Assembly: GCA_036227345.1 (NCBI GenBank)
Contig: CP109468.1
Span: 2,976,001-3,040,000 of the forward strand
Direction of reading: 5' to 3'
DNA from: Streptomyces sp. NBC_01463
Lineage (GTDB): Bacteria > Actinomycetota > Actinomycetes > Streptomycetales > Streptomycetaceae
Length of the DNA: 64,000 nucleotides
In this document: positions 45,378-55,266 of the stretch, in pieces
Position numbering within the stretch: position 1 is the first letter of the stretch
How the letters are laid out: every line of letters begins with the position of its first letter
The notes under the pieces: generated by a model
Seen by the model: the letters and a program-made list of their open reading frames with translations, nothing else
Database searches by the model: none
Told to the model about the DNA's origin: nothing
Position numbers and translations under genes: made by a program

Positions 45378-48300
45378 ATGGCAATCCCACGCGTCCCTCG
45401 TTCACCCCGCTCCGTCCGAAGATCCGGCCGGGCCCACCGGCGCGCGCTGACCACCGGCATCGCCCTGTCCGCCGCACTCGGCGGACTGCTCGCCGCGGCG
45501 CCCCCGTCCGCGACCGCAACCCCCGCGGACGACCCCGCGCAACGGGTGATCGTGACCCTGGAGGGCGACGCGGCCGCCTCGGGCGGCAGCCGGCTCCGCT
45601 CGGCCGGCACGGCGGACATCGCCTCGGCACGCCGGGCCGTGGCCGGCCGGCAGCAGACGTTCCTCGACCGGGCGAAGAGCGCCGGTCTGCGCCCCACCTC
45701 GCCCCGCAAGCTGAACCTGCTGGTCAACGCGGTGGCCGTGACGGTCAAGGCCTCCGAGGTGCAGGCGCTGCGGACGCTGCCCGGGGTGGTGTCCGTGCAG
45801 CCGGACGCCAAGATCAGGATGTATACCAGCGACAGCGTGCCGCTCATCGGCGCTCCGGAGGTCTGGAAGCGCGAGGACCCGTCGGGTGCGGCGGCCGACG
45901 GCGCCGGCGTGACCGTCGCCGTGCTCGACAGCGGCGTCGACTACAGCCACCCTGACCTGGGCGGAGGCTTCGGCGAGGGCCACAAGGTGGTCGCCGGGCA
46001 CGACTTCGTCAACGGCGACGACGACCCGATGGACGACAACGGCCACGGGACGCACGTCGCCGGGATCATCGCCGGCAGGGCCGCCGCGAAGGGCGGCGTC
46101 ACCGGCGTCGCCCCCGGGGCCGAGCTCACCGCGTACAAGGTGATGAACGCCAACGGCGAAGGCACCACCTCTGACATCGTTGCCGGGATCGAGGCCGCGA
46201 TCGACCCGGCCAACCCGCACCGCGCCGATGTGATCAACCTCAGCATCGGCGGATACGGCGACGGCAGCGACCCGCTCGGCCTGGCGGCGACGGCCGCCAC
46301 CCGGGCCGGAGTCGTGGTCGTCGCCGCCGCCGGGAACGAGGGCCCCGGCGCGGGCACCGTCGGATCGCCCGCGGCGGCGGACGGGGTGATCGCGGTCGGC
46401 GCCTCCGTCAGCGGGCTGCGCCTGCCGGGCGCCACCTACCGCGACGGCGAGAAGATCCAGACCTACCGCGGAGTCCTGTCCGCCAACCCGCCGGCGAAGC
46501 CGCTGACCACCCAGCTGGTCGACGTCGGCCAGGGCGCCCCGGAGGACTGGGAGCGGGCCGGCGACGTCACGGGCAAGGCCGTGCGCCTCGAAGTGCCGGT
46601 GTCCGAGCAGACGCAGGACGTCACCACGTGGGAGATCGAGCAGGCCCGCGAGGCCGAACGGCGGGGCGCCGTGGCGCTCATCGGCGGGGGCTCGGGCGGC
46701 GGCCCGGTCTTCTCCGTGCCCGGCGGCCGGTCCGCGGACGCGGGCATCGGCGGCGACCCGCTGCGGCTCCCGGCGGACAGCGCCGGCGTCAAGGACTCCG
46801 GCGACTCGATGCGGATGGACTCGGTCGTCATGCTCGGCATCGACTCCACCCAGTACGAGGAACTGTCGGCGCGGCTCGGCGCGGGGAAGGTCGAGATCAC
46901 CCTCACCGGTGAGGACGTGACGGACCGGATCCCGTCGTTCTCCTCGCGCGGCCCCGACCTGCGCTGGAACCTCAAGCCCGACCTGGTCGCACCCGGCTAC
47001 GACATCCTGTCCACGGTCCCGAAGTCGGTGTACGCGCCCGGCTACTACCGGATGTCCGGTACGTCGATGGCCGCCCCGCACGTCGCGGGCGCCGCGGCCC
47101 TGATCCGCCAGCTCCACCCCGAACAGACCCCGGACCAGGTCCGTTCCGGTCTGACCGGCGCGTCGAAGAAGGTGGCGGACAGCGAGCCGACGAGCTACGG
47201 CTCGGGCCGGCTCGACATCCCGGCAGCGGCCGACGCGGCCGATGCCGGGATCACCACCACGCCGAGCTCGCTGTCGTACGGCCTCGCCGATACGGCGGGC
47301 TCCACCGTCGGCGGGACCCGGAAACTGACGGTGAACAACGCCTCGGACAAGGCACGTTCGGTACGTCTGGGGGTGAGCGGCGACGCGGCCGTCTCGCCGC
47401 GCACCCTGCGGGTCCCGGCCGGCGGCAGCGCCACCGCGACGGTGACCGTGCGGGCGGACCGGCCCGGGGGCGAGGCCGAGATCAGCGGCGAGGTGACCCT
47501 CACCCCGTCCGGCGGCAGGGCCCTGCGGGTGCCCTACCTCCTCGTCGTACGGCAGCTGTTCGTCCAGGCGGGCCCCGATCCGAGCGACGGCGAGTCCGGC
47601 ATCGCGATCTTCACCCCGGCCCCGCTCACCGAGGCCCCCGTCGTGACGGTGAGGCCGCCGCACGGCCGCAGCCGGGACATCCGGGCGACGCTGCGCTCCG
47701 GCAATGTCTACGAGGCCCGGGTGACCGGTGCGGTCGAGGGCACCCATCTGGTGTCCGTCCGCGCCAGGACCACGACCGGGCAGACCCTGCGCGGCAGCGA
47801 CGGATTCGAGGTGACACCGGCCGACAGCCGGCACAGCCGCTGGACGCCGGTCGGTCCGTACGACGCGAGCGGGCAGATCACCGTCGCCGCGAACCGTCCG
47901 GGCCGGGCCGCGCTCACCCAGGGCGGCAAGGTCGGTCCCTGGGTCACCGACGACGGTGACACCTGGCGTCAGCTCGACCGGCTCCCGGTCACCGACCAGG
48001 TCGACACGGGCAGCCTGGTCATCGACGCGAAGAACGCCGACCGCTGGTGGTACACGGTCAACAGCGCGAGCAACTTCCCGCGTACGTCCTCGATCCTGCG
48101 CACCGAGGACGCGGGGCGCACCTGGCAGACCCTGGACACCCCCGACTCGGTGATCTCGCAGCTCGTCTCCGACGAGCGCACCCGCACCCTGATCGCGGTC
48201 ACCGAGGGCGGGCTGCAGATCAGCACGGACGGCGGCGACCACTGGTCGGCCGGACCGGCCGGCGTACCGGGCACGGTCTACGACGCGGCGATCGGCGGCG

Positions 48301-49625
48301 ACACGCTGTACTTCGCCACCGGCGACGCCGTGTGGGCCAGGTCCGGGGTCGCCTCGGGCGTCCTCGGCGAGGCACGGCAGGTGTACGACTCGAAGGGCGG
48401 CCCGACCGTCCAGATCGCCGCGGACAGCGGTGTGGTGGCGGCGTACGTGATCGGCACCGGCGTCGTCGGCTCGCACGACGGCGGCGCGAACTGGTCGACG
48501 CTCATCGACCCGGGTCACGGCGCGAGCGGACTCACCGCCACCGGCGGGGATCTCTACCTCGGCACGGGGGACGGCGTGCAGGCCGGCCGTGACCACGGCC
48601 GGAACTGGACGCTCCTGCCCGGAGTGAGCGACGCCTCCGTCGTGACCGACATCGACCGCTGGAGCGACGGCTCGCTGACGCTGTCCGAAAGCAGCAACGG
48701 CATCTACCGGGGCACGGCGCAGGGCGAGGACTACCGCCGCATCGGCATCCAGGGCGGCACCGTCAACGACGTCGTGGTCAGCGGTGACGTCCTGCTGGCG
48801 GCCGACGACATCGGCACCCAGCGCACCACCGTCCCGGCGGCGAACCCCGACTGGGGCACGACGGGCGGCGAGGGGACCATCGGCAGCGGTACGTCGCAGC
48901 TCGTCGTCTCACCGCAGGACTCCAGGGTCCTGTGGCGCACCCAGGCCGACGCGTTCGGCGGATTCTCCGTCGAGCGGAGCGGCGACCGGGGCGCCACCTG
49001 GGAGCAGAAGGGCCACGGCGCGGGCCAGGTGTTCTCCCTCGCCGTGCACCCGGCCGACCCCGACCGGATCTACGTCGGGTACGGCAACCAGCTGAGCAGC
49101 GGCCTGTTCCGTACCGAGGACGGCGGCGCGACGTGGAAGAACCTGCGCCACGACACGTACTTCACCGCCGTATCCGGTGACCCCCGGAACCCGGAGAAGC
49201 TGCTGCTGGGCACGCCCGACGGGCTCTACCGCTCGGACGACGGCGGCGCCACGCGGAGCAAGGTGGCGGACGGCCGCGTCGACACCATCGAGCGCACCGG
49301 CTCGCAGCTGCTGATCGGCGGTGACTCGATCCGGATCTCCGACAACGGCGGCCGGACGTTCCGCACCGCCGACACGGGCCGGCTGCCGCTGCGGGTGAGC
49401 GACCTGCTGAAGGTCGGCCACACCCTCTACGCCTCGACGACGAACATCTGGGAGACGGCCCTGCCGCGCGGGGGCCGGGGCGTGCTGCGGTCGACCGACG
49501 GCGGCCGGAGCTGGCAGAACATCTCCACGGGTCTGCAGAACCTGGACGCCACGAGTCTCGCCACGGACGGCCACCGGCTGTACGTCGGCACGGTGCAGGG
49601 AGGTGTGCACCGGCTCACCCTGTAA
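45378..49625 (+). CDS. Giant secreted subtilase with C-terminal BNR/sialidase-like repeats, 1415 residues
   Basis: Signal peptide at about 1-48, an inhibitor-like propeptide (about 56-146), then a peptidase S8 domain: Asp184 (AVLDSGVD), His223 (GHGTHVAG) and Ser563 (GTSMAAPHVAG). The long stretch between His and Ser suggests a PA-type insert. After a fibronectin-like region the last roughly 550 residues contain repeated Asp-box/BNR motifs (ISTDGGDHW, SHDGGANWS, TEDGGATWK, SDDGGAT, STDGGRSWQ), as in sialidase or Vps10 beta-propellers. The combination suggests binding to a surface polymer. Divergent from the regulator gene. Confidence 0.92.
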   Translation: MAIPRVPRSPRSVRRSGRAHRRALTTGIALSAALGGLLAAAPPSATATPADDPAQRVIVTLEGDAAASGGSRLRSAGTADIASARRAVAGRQQTFLDRAKSAGLRPTSPRKLNLLVNAVAVTVKASEVQALRTLPGVVSVQPDAKIRMYTSDSVPLIGAPEVWKREDPSGAAADGAGVTVAVLDSGVDYSHPDLGGGFGEGHKVVAGHDFVNGDDDPMDDNGHGTHVAGIIAGRAAAKGGVTGVAPGAELTAYKVMNANGEGTTSDIVAGIEAAIDPANPHRADVINLSIGGYGDGSDPLGLAATAATRAGVVVVAAAGNEGPGAGTVGSPAAADGVIAVGASVSGLRLPGATYRDGEKIQTYRGVLSANPPAKPLTTQLVDVGQGAPEDWERAGDVTGKAVRLEVPVSEQTQDVTTWEIEQAREAERRGAVALIGGGSGGGPVFSVPGGRSADAGIGGDPLRLPADSAGVKDSGDSMRMDSVVMLGIDSTQYEELSARLGAGKVEITLTGEDVTDRIPSFSSRGPDLRWNLKPDLVAPGYDILSTVPKSVYAPGYYRMSGTSMAAPHVAGAAALIRQLHPEQTPDQVRSGLTGASKKVADSEPTSYGSGRLDIPAAADAADAGITTTPSSLSYGLADTAGSTVGGTRKLTVNNASDKARSVRLGVSGDAAVSPRTLRVPAGGSATATVTVRADRPGGEAEISGEVTLTPSGGRALRVPYLLVVRQLFVQAGPDPSDGESGIAIFTPAPLTEAPVVTVRPPHGRSRDIRATLRSGNVYEARVTGAVEGTHLVSVRARTTTGQTLRGSDGFEVTPADSRHSRWTPVGPYDASGQITVAANRPGRAALTQGGKVGPWVTDDGDTWRQLDRLPVTDQVDTGSLVIDAKNADRWWYTVNSASNFPRTSSILRTEDAGRTWQTLDTPDSVISQLVSDERTRTLIAVTEGGLQISTDGGDHWSAGPAGVPGTVYDAAIGGDTLYFATGDAVWARSGVASGVLGEARQVYDSKGGPTVQIAADSGVVAAYVIGTGVVGSHDGGANWSTLIDPGHGASGLTATGGDLYLGTGDGVQAGRDHGRNWTLLPGVSDASVVTDIDRWSDGSLTLSESSNGIYRGTAQGEDYRRIGIQGGTVNDVVVSGDVLLAADDIGTQRTTVPAANPDWGTTGGEGTIGSGTSQLVVSPQDSRVLWRTQADAFGGFSVERSGDRGATWEQKGHGAGQVFSLAVHPADPDRIYVGYGNQLSSGLFRTEDGGATWKNLRHDTYFTAVSGDPRNPEKLLLGTPDGLYRSDDGGATRSKVADGRVDTIERTGSQLLIGGDSIRISDNGGRTFRTADTGRLPLRVSDLLKVGHTLYASTTNIWETALPRGGRGVLRSTDGGRSWQNISTGLQNLDATSLATDGHRLYVGTVQGGVHRLTL

Positions 49626-49640
49626 GCGGGGCATTCGGAA

Positions 49641-49681
49641 CGCGGGGCGGGGCGGCGGATGATCCGCCGCCCCGCCCCGCG
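49641..49681. terminator. Bidirectional terminator between subtilase and catalase genes
   Basis: About 19-bp near-perfect GC arms (49641-49659/49663-49681) with a short loop, between convergent genes. Confidence 0.85.
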
Positions 49682-49700
49682 GGTGTGTCCGGTCGAGGCC

Positions 49701-51152
49701 TCAGCCGCGCAGAGCCTGGACGGCCGCTTCCAGCCGCTTGCCGAAGTCCCCGTCGGCCCGGCGGAAGTTGTCGATCGCGCGCTCGGCGATGTCGTCGCGC
49801 GAGACCTTCGCGATGAACCCGGCGAGGTTGTCGATCAGACGGCTCTTCTCGTCCTCGGAGTAGAGCCGGTAGAGGTTCCCGGCCTGCACGAAGTCGTTGT
49901 CCTCGGCGTGGGCGGGAGCCTCGTGGGTGCCGGTGCCGCCGCTGACCTGGGTGGGCTCCCACAACGGGCGGTCGGTCTGGACCGGACCGCCGAAGCTGTT
50001 CGGCTCGTAGTTCTTCGCACCCCCGTGGCGGCCGTCGTACAGGTGGCCGTCGCGGCTGTGGGTCCGGGCCTCGGCGGCGTGCGGGCGGTTGACCGGCAGG
50101 TGGTCGGCGTTGATGCCGACGCGGTAGCGGTGCGCGTCGCCGTAAGCGAAGAGACGGCCCTGGAGCATCTTGTCCGGGGACGGGCCGATGCCGGGCACGA
50201 AGTGCGCTGGGCTGAAGACCGACTGCTCGGTCTCGGCGAAGATGTTCTCCGGGTTCCGGTTCAGCTCCAGCTTGCCGATCTCGACCGGCGGGTAGTCGGC
50301 GTGCGGCCACACCTTGGTGAGGTCGAACGGGTTGAAGCGGTACGTCGCCGCGTCGGCCGCCGGCATGATCTGGACCTGCACGGTCCAGGACGGGAACTCG
50401 CCCCGCTCGATGGCCTCGCGCAGATCACGCTGGTGGCTGTCCGGGTCCATGCCGGAGACCTGGTTGGCCTCGTCGGTGGTGAGGTTCCTGATGCCCTGGT
50501 CTGTCTTGAAGTGGTACTTGACCCAGAAGACCTCGCCGGCCTCGTTGTTCCACTGGTAGGTGTGCGAGCCGTACCCGTTCATGTGGCGCAGCGTGGCCGG
50601 GATGCCGCGGTCGCCGAAGAGCCAGGTCACCTGGTGGGTGGACTCGGGCGACAGACCCCAGAAGTCCCAGACGTTGTCCGCCTCCTGCGAGCCGGTGTAG
50701 GGGTCGCGCTTCTGGGTGTGGATGAAGTCGGGGAACTTGATGGCGTCCTTGATGAAGAACACCGGGGTGTTGTTGCCGACGAGGTCGTAGTTGCCGTCCT
50801 CGGTGTAGAACTTCAGCGCGAAGCCGCGCGGGTCACGCACGGCGTCGGCGGAGCCGAGGTTGCCCGCGACGGTGGAGAAGCGCAGGAACGTCTCGGTCTG
50901 CTTGCCGACCTCGGAGAGGAACCTCGCCCGGGTCCACTGCGAGACGTCACGGGTCAGCGTGAAGGTGCCGTACGCACCGGCGCCGCGGGCGTGCACGACG
51001 CGCTCCGGGATGCGCTCCCGGTTGAAGTGCGCCAGCTTCTCCATCAGCAGCTGGTCCTGCACCAGCACGGGACCGCCGACGCCCGCCGTCTGACTGTTCT
51101 GGTTGTCGGCCACCGGGGCTCCGGCCTCCGTGGTGAGCGGTCCCTGTGTCAC
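49701..51152 (-). CDS. catA: Monofunctional heme catalase
   Basis: 483 residues, small-subunit clade catalase. Distal His54 ([12 protein letters not shown]), Asn in [11 protein letters not shown], and proximal heme Tyr in [14 protein letters not shown]. Breaks down hydrogen peroxide in the cytoplasm. The GTG at 51152 is preferred because AGGAGG lies 5 bp upstream; the frame extends to an ATG at 51203 without coding character. It is divergent from a Fur-family gene with a shared operator, matching the catA/catR arrangement in Streptomyces. Confidence 0.93.
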   Translation of the reverse strand: MTQGPLTTEAGAPVADNQNSQTAGVGGPVLVQDQLLMEKLAHFNRERIPERVVHARGAGAYGTFTLTRDVSQWTRARFLSEVGKQTETFLRFSTVAGNLGSADAVRDPRGFALKFYTEDGNYDLVGNNTPVFFIKDAIKFPDFIHTQKRDPYTGSQEADNVWDFWGLSPESTHQVTWLFGDRGIPATLRHMNGYGSHTYQWNNEAGEVFWVKYHFKTDQGIRNLTTDEANQVSGMDPDSHQRDLREAIERGEFPSWTVQVQIMPAADAATYRFNPFDLTKVWPHADYPPVEIGKLELNRNPENIFAETEQSVFSPAHFVPGIGPSPDKMLQGRLFAYGDAHRYRVGINADHLPVNRPHAAEARTHSRDGHLYDGRHGGAKNYEPNSFGGPVQTDRPLWEPTQVSGGTGTHEAPAHAEDNDFVQAGNLYRLYSEDEKSRLIDNLAGFIAKVSRDDIAERAIDNFRRADGDFGKRLEAAVQALRG

Positions 51153-51249
51153 GTGCGCCTCCTGCGTCGTTCCTGCACATTCGTCATGCCGTAGTGCCGT
51201 CATGGCGTGCGCAGCCTGTCCCTGGCCAATGCCGTAACCGATCCTACAA

Positions 51250-51262
51250 TGGACTTAGTCCA
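51250..51262. promoter_or_regulatory. Fur/PerR-type operator shared by catalase and Fur genes
   Basis: Perfect 13-bp dyad TGGACT-T-AGTCCA in the 177-bp divergent gap. Size and position fit a box for the adjacent Fur-family peroxide regulator. Confidence 0.7.
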
Positions 51263-51329
51263 AGTCAAGGCAGCTTCCAAAGTCACACCTGTTCGGGACC
51301 TGACCCCCACCACTGTTAGGCTTGTCCTC

Positions 51330-51749
51330 ATGAGTGACCTGCTGGAACGACTCCGTGGACGCGGCTGGCGCATGACCGCACAACGGCGCGTCGTGGCCGA
51401 GGTCCTCGACGGGGACCATGTGCACCTGACGGCCGACGAGGTCCACGCCCGGGCCGTCGCCAAGCTGCCCGAGATCTCCCGCGCCACCGTCTACAACACG
51501 CTGGGCGAGATGGTGACCCTCGGCGAGGTCATTGAGGTCTCCACCGACCGCCGCGCCAAGCGCTACGACCCGAACGCCCACCGCCCCCACCACCACCTGG
51601 TGTGCGCGCGGTGCGGCGCCATCCGTGACGTACACCCGTCGGGCGATCCACTGGCGGACCTGCCGGCCGGCGAGCGCTTCGGCTTCATGATCTCCGGCGT
51701 GGAGATGACGTACCGCGGCGTCTGCCCGAGCTGCGCGGCGGCCGCCTGA
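51330..51749 (+). CDS. catR: Fur-family peroxide regulator (CatR-like)
   Basis: 139 residues. Winged helix (WRMTAQRRVVAEVLD...EISRATVYNTLGEMVTLGEVIEV), regulatory-metal His cluster HRPHHHLVC, and two CxxC zinc pairs (CARC and CPSC). The divergent catalase and the intergenic dyad point to the peroxide-sensing repressor CatR rather than an iron or nickel regulator; name by context. Confidence 0.85.
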   Translation: MSDLLERLRGRGWRMTAQRRVVAEVLDGDHVHLTADEVHARAVAKLPEISRATVYNTLGEMVTLGEVIEVSTDRRAKRYDPNAHRPHHHLVCARCGAIRDVHPSGDPLADLPAGERFGFMISGVEMTYRGVCPSCAAAA

Positions 51750-51773
51750 GCCCGGCCACTCCCCCACCTCCTC

Positions 51774-51807
51774 CAACGCCCCCACCGGACATCCGGCGGG
51801 GGCGTTG
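51774..51807 (+). terminator. Terminator after Fur-family gene
   Basis: 16-bp arms with one mismatch (51774-51789/51792-51807). The remaining stretch up to 51993 holds the promoter of the ABC operon; nothing else is visible. Confidence 0.6.
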
Positions 51808-51993
51808 CCCGTATACCCCCACGCCCGACCGGACTTCCGCCGACGGCGCCGTCGGCACGTGCGGCCGGCGCCATCCGGCCACCCCGTTACCCGCGCACCC
51901 CCTTCCCGAATCTGACGGGTCGTCATATCGTCATCGGCGATCACGGCCGCCCCCGCGGCAGCCGTGCACCTCGATGCGTACGAGGAGAGACCC

Positions 51994-52812
51994 GTGGGAG
52001 ACCCGCACCCGAACCCACCCCAGGCAACCGCGCCACCGACCACCGCCCCGAAGCTCCGCGCCCGCGCCCTGTCCCGCTCCTTCGGGCGCGGCAGCCGGGC
52101 GCTGGCCGCCCTCGGCCCCGTCGATCTCGACATCGTGCCGGGCGAGTTCACCTGCATCGTCGGACCTTCCGGCTGCGGCAAGTCCACCCTGCTGCGGATC
52201 GCGGCCGGACTGCTGCGCCCCAGCGCGGGCAAACTGTCGATCCGTACGGCCTCGCCCCGGCCGGCCGCGATGATCTTCCAGGACTACGGGATCCACGACT
52301 GGAAGACCGTCCTGGCCAACGTCCGCTTCGGCCTCGACATCCAGCGCGTGCCCCGCCGCGAGGCCGATGCCCGGGCGCGCGACTGGCTGTCCCGGCTGGG
52401 GCTCGCCGACTTCGCGGGCGCCTACCCCGCCGAACTCTCCGGCGGCATGCGCCAGCGGGTGGCCATCGCCCGCGCGCTCGCCGTGGAACCCGAGATCCTG
52501 CTGATGGACGAACCGTTCGCCGCACTCGACGCCCAGCTCCGCACGATCCTCCAGGACGAACTCCTGGACCTCACCCAGACCACCCGCACCACCACCCTGT
52601 TCATCACCCACAGCCTCGAAGAGGCGATCGTGCTCGGGGACCGGGTCCTGGTGATGTCCGCCAGACCGGGCCGGATCATCGCCGAACACCGTCCGCCGTT
52701 CGCCCGGCCGCGTACCGGGGACATCCGGGCGACAGCCGAGTTCACCGCGCTGAAGAGCGAGTTGTGGGAACTGCTGCGCGGCGAGGTCCGCGGAGAGGCG
52801 GCGCCGGTATGA
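51994..52812 (+). CDS. ABC transporter ATPase, nitrate/sulfonate/taurine type
   Basis: 272 residues. Walker A GPSGCGKST (57-65), Q-loop FQDYGIHDWKTV, signature LSGGMRQR, Walker B ILLMDEPFAALD and H-loop THSLEEA. It belongs to the SsuB/TauB/NrtD group. GTG 51994 has GAGGAG upstream. First of a three-gene operon; it overlaps the permease by 4 bp. Confidence 0.93.
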   Translation: MGDPHPNPPQATAPPTTAPKLRARALSRSFGRGSRALAALGPVDLDIVPGEFTCIVGPSGCGKSTLLRIAAGLLRPSAGKLSIRTASPRPAAMIFQDYGIHDWKTVLANVRFGLDIQRVPRREADARARDWLSRLGLADFAGAYPAELSGGMRQRVAIARALAVEPEILLMDEPFAALDAQLRTILQDELLDLTQTTRTTTLFITHSLEEAIVLGDRVLVMSARPGRIIAEHRPPFARPRTGDIRATAEFTALKSELWELLRGEVRGEAAPV

Positions 52813-53678
52813 GCACGGCCGTGAAGTCCCCGGACACCGACGAGCAGATCCTCGTCCGCAGGCCCGGACCGCAGGAACTGCACCCGGTACGCACCCACCG
52901 CAGGCGCCGCACCCTGGAGATCGCCCTCGCCGTCGCCGTACCGCTCCTGCTGGTGCTGCTCTGGCAGCTCGCCGCGGCCAGGTCCTGGATCGACGACCGC
53001 GTCTACCCCGCACCCTCCACCATCTTCGCGGACGGCTGGGACCGCGCGGCCGACGGCGCCCTGTGGCCGGATGTGTGGGCCACCCTCAAACGGGTGCTCG
53101 GCGGCTACGCGATCGGCACGGTCGCGGGCTACGCCCTCGGCCTGCTCATGGGTTCCCTCGCCCTCGTCCGGGCGGCACTGGAACCGCTGCTCGACGCCCT
53201 CTACGTCGTACCGAAACTGGCCCTGCTGCCGGTCTTCCTCAATATGTTCGGCCTCGGTGAAGGGCCGCAGATCGCCCTGGTCGCCGCCACCGTCTTCTTC
53301 TTCGTCTGGATCTCGACGATGGCGGCCGTGCTCGCCGTACCCACAGGTCACCGGGACGCCGGGCAGGTGTTCGGCGCCTCGCCCTGGCAGATGTTCCGGC
53401 ACATCCTGCTGCCCGCCTCCCTCCCCGCCGTCCTGGTCGGGGCGCGGATCGCGGCGGGCGTGGCGGTGCTCGTCATCGTCGCCTCGGAGCAGATCGCGGC
53501 GGCCGACGGACTGGGCCATCTGATCTTCGACTCCCGCGCCCTGTTCCAGAACGACGTGATGTTCGTCGGCATCGTCTGTGTGGCGGTGCTCGGCGTCGTC
53601 TTCTCCGAAGTGGTGCGGATCGCGGGCCGGCTGCTCACCCCGTGGGCACCGCGCGACCGCGGCCGCAGCCAGTCGTGA
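52809..53678 (+). CDS. ABC transporter permease, nitrate/sulfonate/taurine type
   Basis: 289 residues, six membrane helices with the SsuC-like loop GASPWQMFRHILLPASLPAVLVGARI. Starts in the ATGA overlap with the ATPase. The next gene begins 23 bp after its stop. Confidence 0.92.
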   Translation: MSTAVKSPDTDEQILVRRPGPQELHPVRTHRRRRTLEIALAVAVPLLLVLLWQLAAARSWIDDRVYPAPSTIFADGWDRAADGALWPDVWATLKRVLGGYAIGTVAGYALGLLMGSLALVRAALEPLLDALYVVPKLALLPVFLNMFGLGEGPQIALVAATVFFFVWISTMAAVLAVPTGHRDAGQVFGASPWQMFRHILLPASLPAVLVGARIAAGVAVLVIVASEQIAAADGLGHLIFDSRALFQNDVMFVGIVCVAVLGVVFSEVVRIAGRLLTPWAPRDRGRSQS

Positions 53679-53701
53679 ACGATTCCCCGTACGGAGGCAC
53701 T

Positions 53702-54847
53702 GTGCGTATACGTACCCCCTTCACCGGCACCGTCGTGCTCGTGGCGGCATCCCTGCTCGGCGCGGCAGGCTGCGCCGGGAACAGCTCGTCGGACGACGCC
53801 GGTGCCGCCGATGCCGCACCGCGTACCGTCAAGCCCGTCACGGGCTGCGCCGCGGGCTGGACCGACCCCTCCGACCTCGCGCCCGACCGCAAACCCGCCC
53901 GCTGCGACAAGGGGGCGCCGGCCGCCCAGCCCCTCGCGAAGAAGCGGAAGATCACCGTCGCCACCGGCACCCTGAGCGCGGAGTACGTCGCTCCGCTCCA
54001 GGTCGCGGTCGCCAGGGGCGAGTTCGCGAAGGAGGGACTGGACGTCTCGCTGAAGGTGCTGCCCACCCCGGACGCCCTTCCCCTGCTCGCCAAGGGCGAC
54101 GTCGACGCGCAGTGGGCGGCGCCCGAGGCCGCGGTGATGAACGGCATCAACGGCGGCTTCGCCATCAAGTGGGTCGCGGGGAACTTTTCCCCCGACCCGG
54201 CATCGAAGAGCGGCCTGTGGGTGCGCCTCAAGGACGGCGAGAGCGCCGACCACGTGGACATGGCAGGCAGGAAGCTCGGCACGATGATCGGCAAGGGCTC
54301 GGTGATCGCCTATCCGATGGACACCTCGCTGAAGAAGCACGGCGGCGGCCTCGACAAGATCAGCTTCCAGCAGCTCGGCTCGGCGGACGTGCTCACCGCC
54401 CTGCAGAACGGCGGCGTGGACTCCGCCTGGCTGCTCGACCCGATCTGGCGGAAGGTCGACAACGACAAGAAGTACGCCTTCCTCGGCGGACAGCCGGCCG
54501 GCGAACCGCTCGGCGGAGTGCTCTTCGGGCCCAACCTGCTGAACAAGGACCCGGACGCGGGCGTCGCCTTCCTCCGCGCCTACATCCGTACGGTGAACAC
54601 CTACTTCGCCGGCGACTACAAGTCCGACCCCGCCTTCCTGACCGAACTGGCCCGGCTGATGAAGACCGACGAGGCCACCCTGCGGTCGACACCGTCGATG
54701 CGGATGGACTGGGAGATCCGGAAGGGGACGACGGACCGGCTGCAGAAGGCCTACGCCGACTCCGGCGTCTCGACCGGCGACCCGGTGCCGGAGGAGAAGG
54801 CCGTGGACCGGGCGATGTACGGCGAGGCGGTGGGCCACAAGCCCTGA
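53702..54847 (+). CDS. ABC transporter solute-binding lipoprotein, NMT1/SsuA-like
   Basis: 381 residues. Lipoprotein signal ending LGAAGC (Cys24), then an NMT1/SsuA-type fold (KITVATGTLSAEYVAPLQVAVARGEFAKEGLDVSLKVL; GDVDAQWAAPEAAVMNGINGG). Sulfonates, nitrate, taurine or thiamine-type pyrimidines are the family options; sequence does not decide. An extra 50 residues with two Cys (TGCAAGW, ARCDKG) sits between the lipobox and the fold. GTG 53702 has GGAGG. Confidence 0.9.
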   Translation: MRIRTPFTGTVVLVAASLLGAAGCAGNSSSDDAGAADAAPRTVKPVTGCAAGWTDPSDLAPDRKPARCDKGAPAAQPLAKKRKITVATGTLSAEYVAPLQVAVARGEFAKEGLDVSLKVLPTPDALPLLAKGDVDAQWAAPEAAVMNGINGGFAIKWVAGNFSPDPASKSGLWVRLKDGESADHVDMAGRKLGTMIGKGSVIAYPMDTSLKKHGGGLDKISFQQLGSADVLTALQNGGVDSAWLLDPIWRKVDNDKKYAFLGGQPAGEPLGGVLFGPNLLNKDPDAGVAFLRAYIRTVNTYFAGDYKSDPAFLTELARLMKTDEATLRSTPSMRMDWEIRKGTTDRLQKAYADSGVSTGDPVPEEKAVDRAMYGEAVGHKP

Positions 54848-54869
54848 GCCGGGCTGCCCGGGACATGCA

Positions 54870-54905
54870 CAGAGGGCCGGATCCCTTGAAGGATCCGGCC
54901 CTCTG
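54870..54905. terminator. Terminator shared by ABC operon and tRNA-fMet
   Basis: 15-bp perfect arms (54870-54884/54891-54905). Serves the rightward ABC operon and the leftward tRNA gene 8 bp away. Confidence 0.85.
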
Positions 54906-54912
54906 TCTTCAG

Positions 54913-54986
54913 TAGCGGGGACAGGATTTGAACCTGCGACCTCTGGGTTATGAGCCCAGCGAGCTACCGAGCTGCTCCACCCCGCG
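54913..54986 (-). tRNA. Initiator tRNA-fMet (CAU), copy 1
   Basis: Full 74-nt cloverleaf without encoded CCA. Anticodon CAT in CTGGGCTCATAACCCAG, with the three G-C pairs typical of initiator tRNAs; a mismatched first acceptor pair (C1-U72); T-loop TTCAAAT. Identical to the copy at 57535-57608. Confidence 0.96.
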
Positions 54987-55140
54987 TCGTTGTGATCTCC
55001 ACAGTACGGCACGCCCTGGACCAGCGCAAATCCCTTTTCCCGGGGCCCCAGGGGTCCCGGAGAACCCTCCGCCAAGGGCTGTCCCGCACTTCCTGGTGGA
55101 TCAGCGCGCGGCGTCGGATGCGGTGCGTCGCAAGGCGGAG

Positions 55141-55173
55141 GGATGCCTGAACACCGGATGTATTCAGGCATCC
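55141..55173. terminator. Hairpin in the tRNA/Sel1-gene gap
   Basis: 11-bp perfect arms (55141-55151/55163-55173), 11-nt loop, about 95 bp after the Sel1 gene stop. Likely its terminator. The 54987-55266 gap holds nothing else I can support. Confidence 0.5.
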
Positions 55174-55266
55174 CGACAACGGAGGGGTCCCCCCGCGCCG
55201 TGCAGGCTACGGGGGAAAGGTGCCGTAGCTGTCGTCGTGCTCCCGCCGGGAATTGCGGAACAGCCC

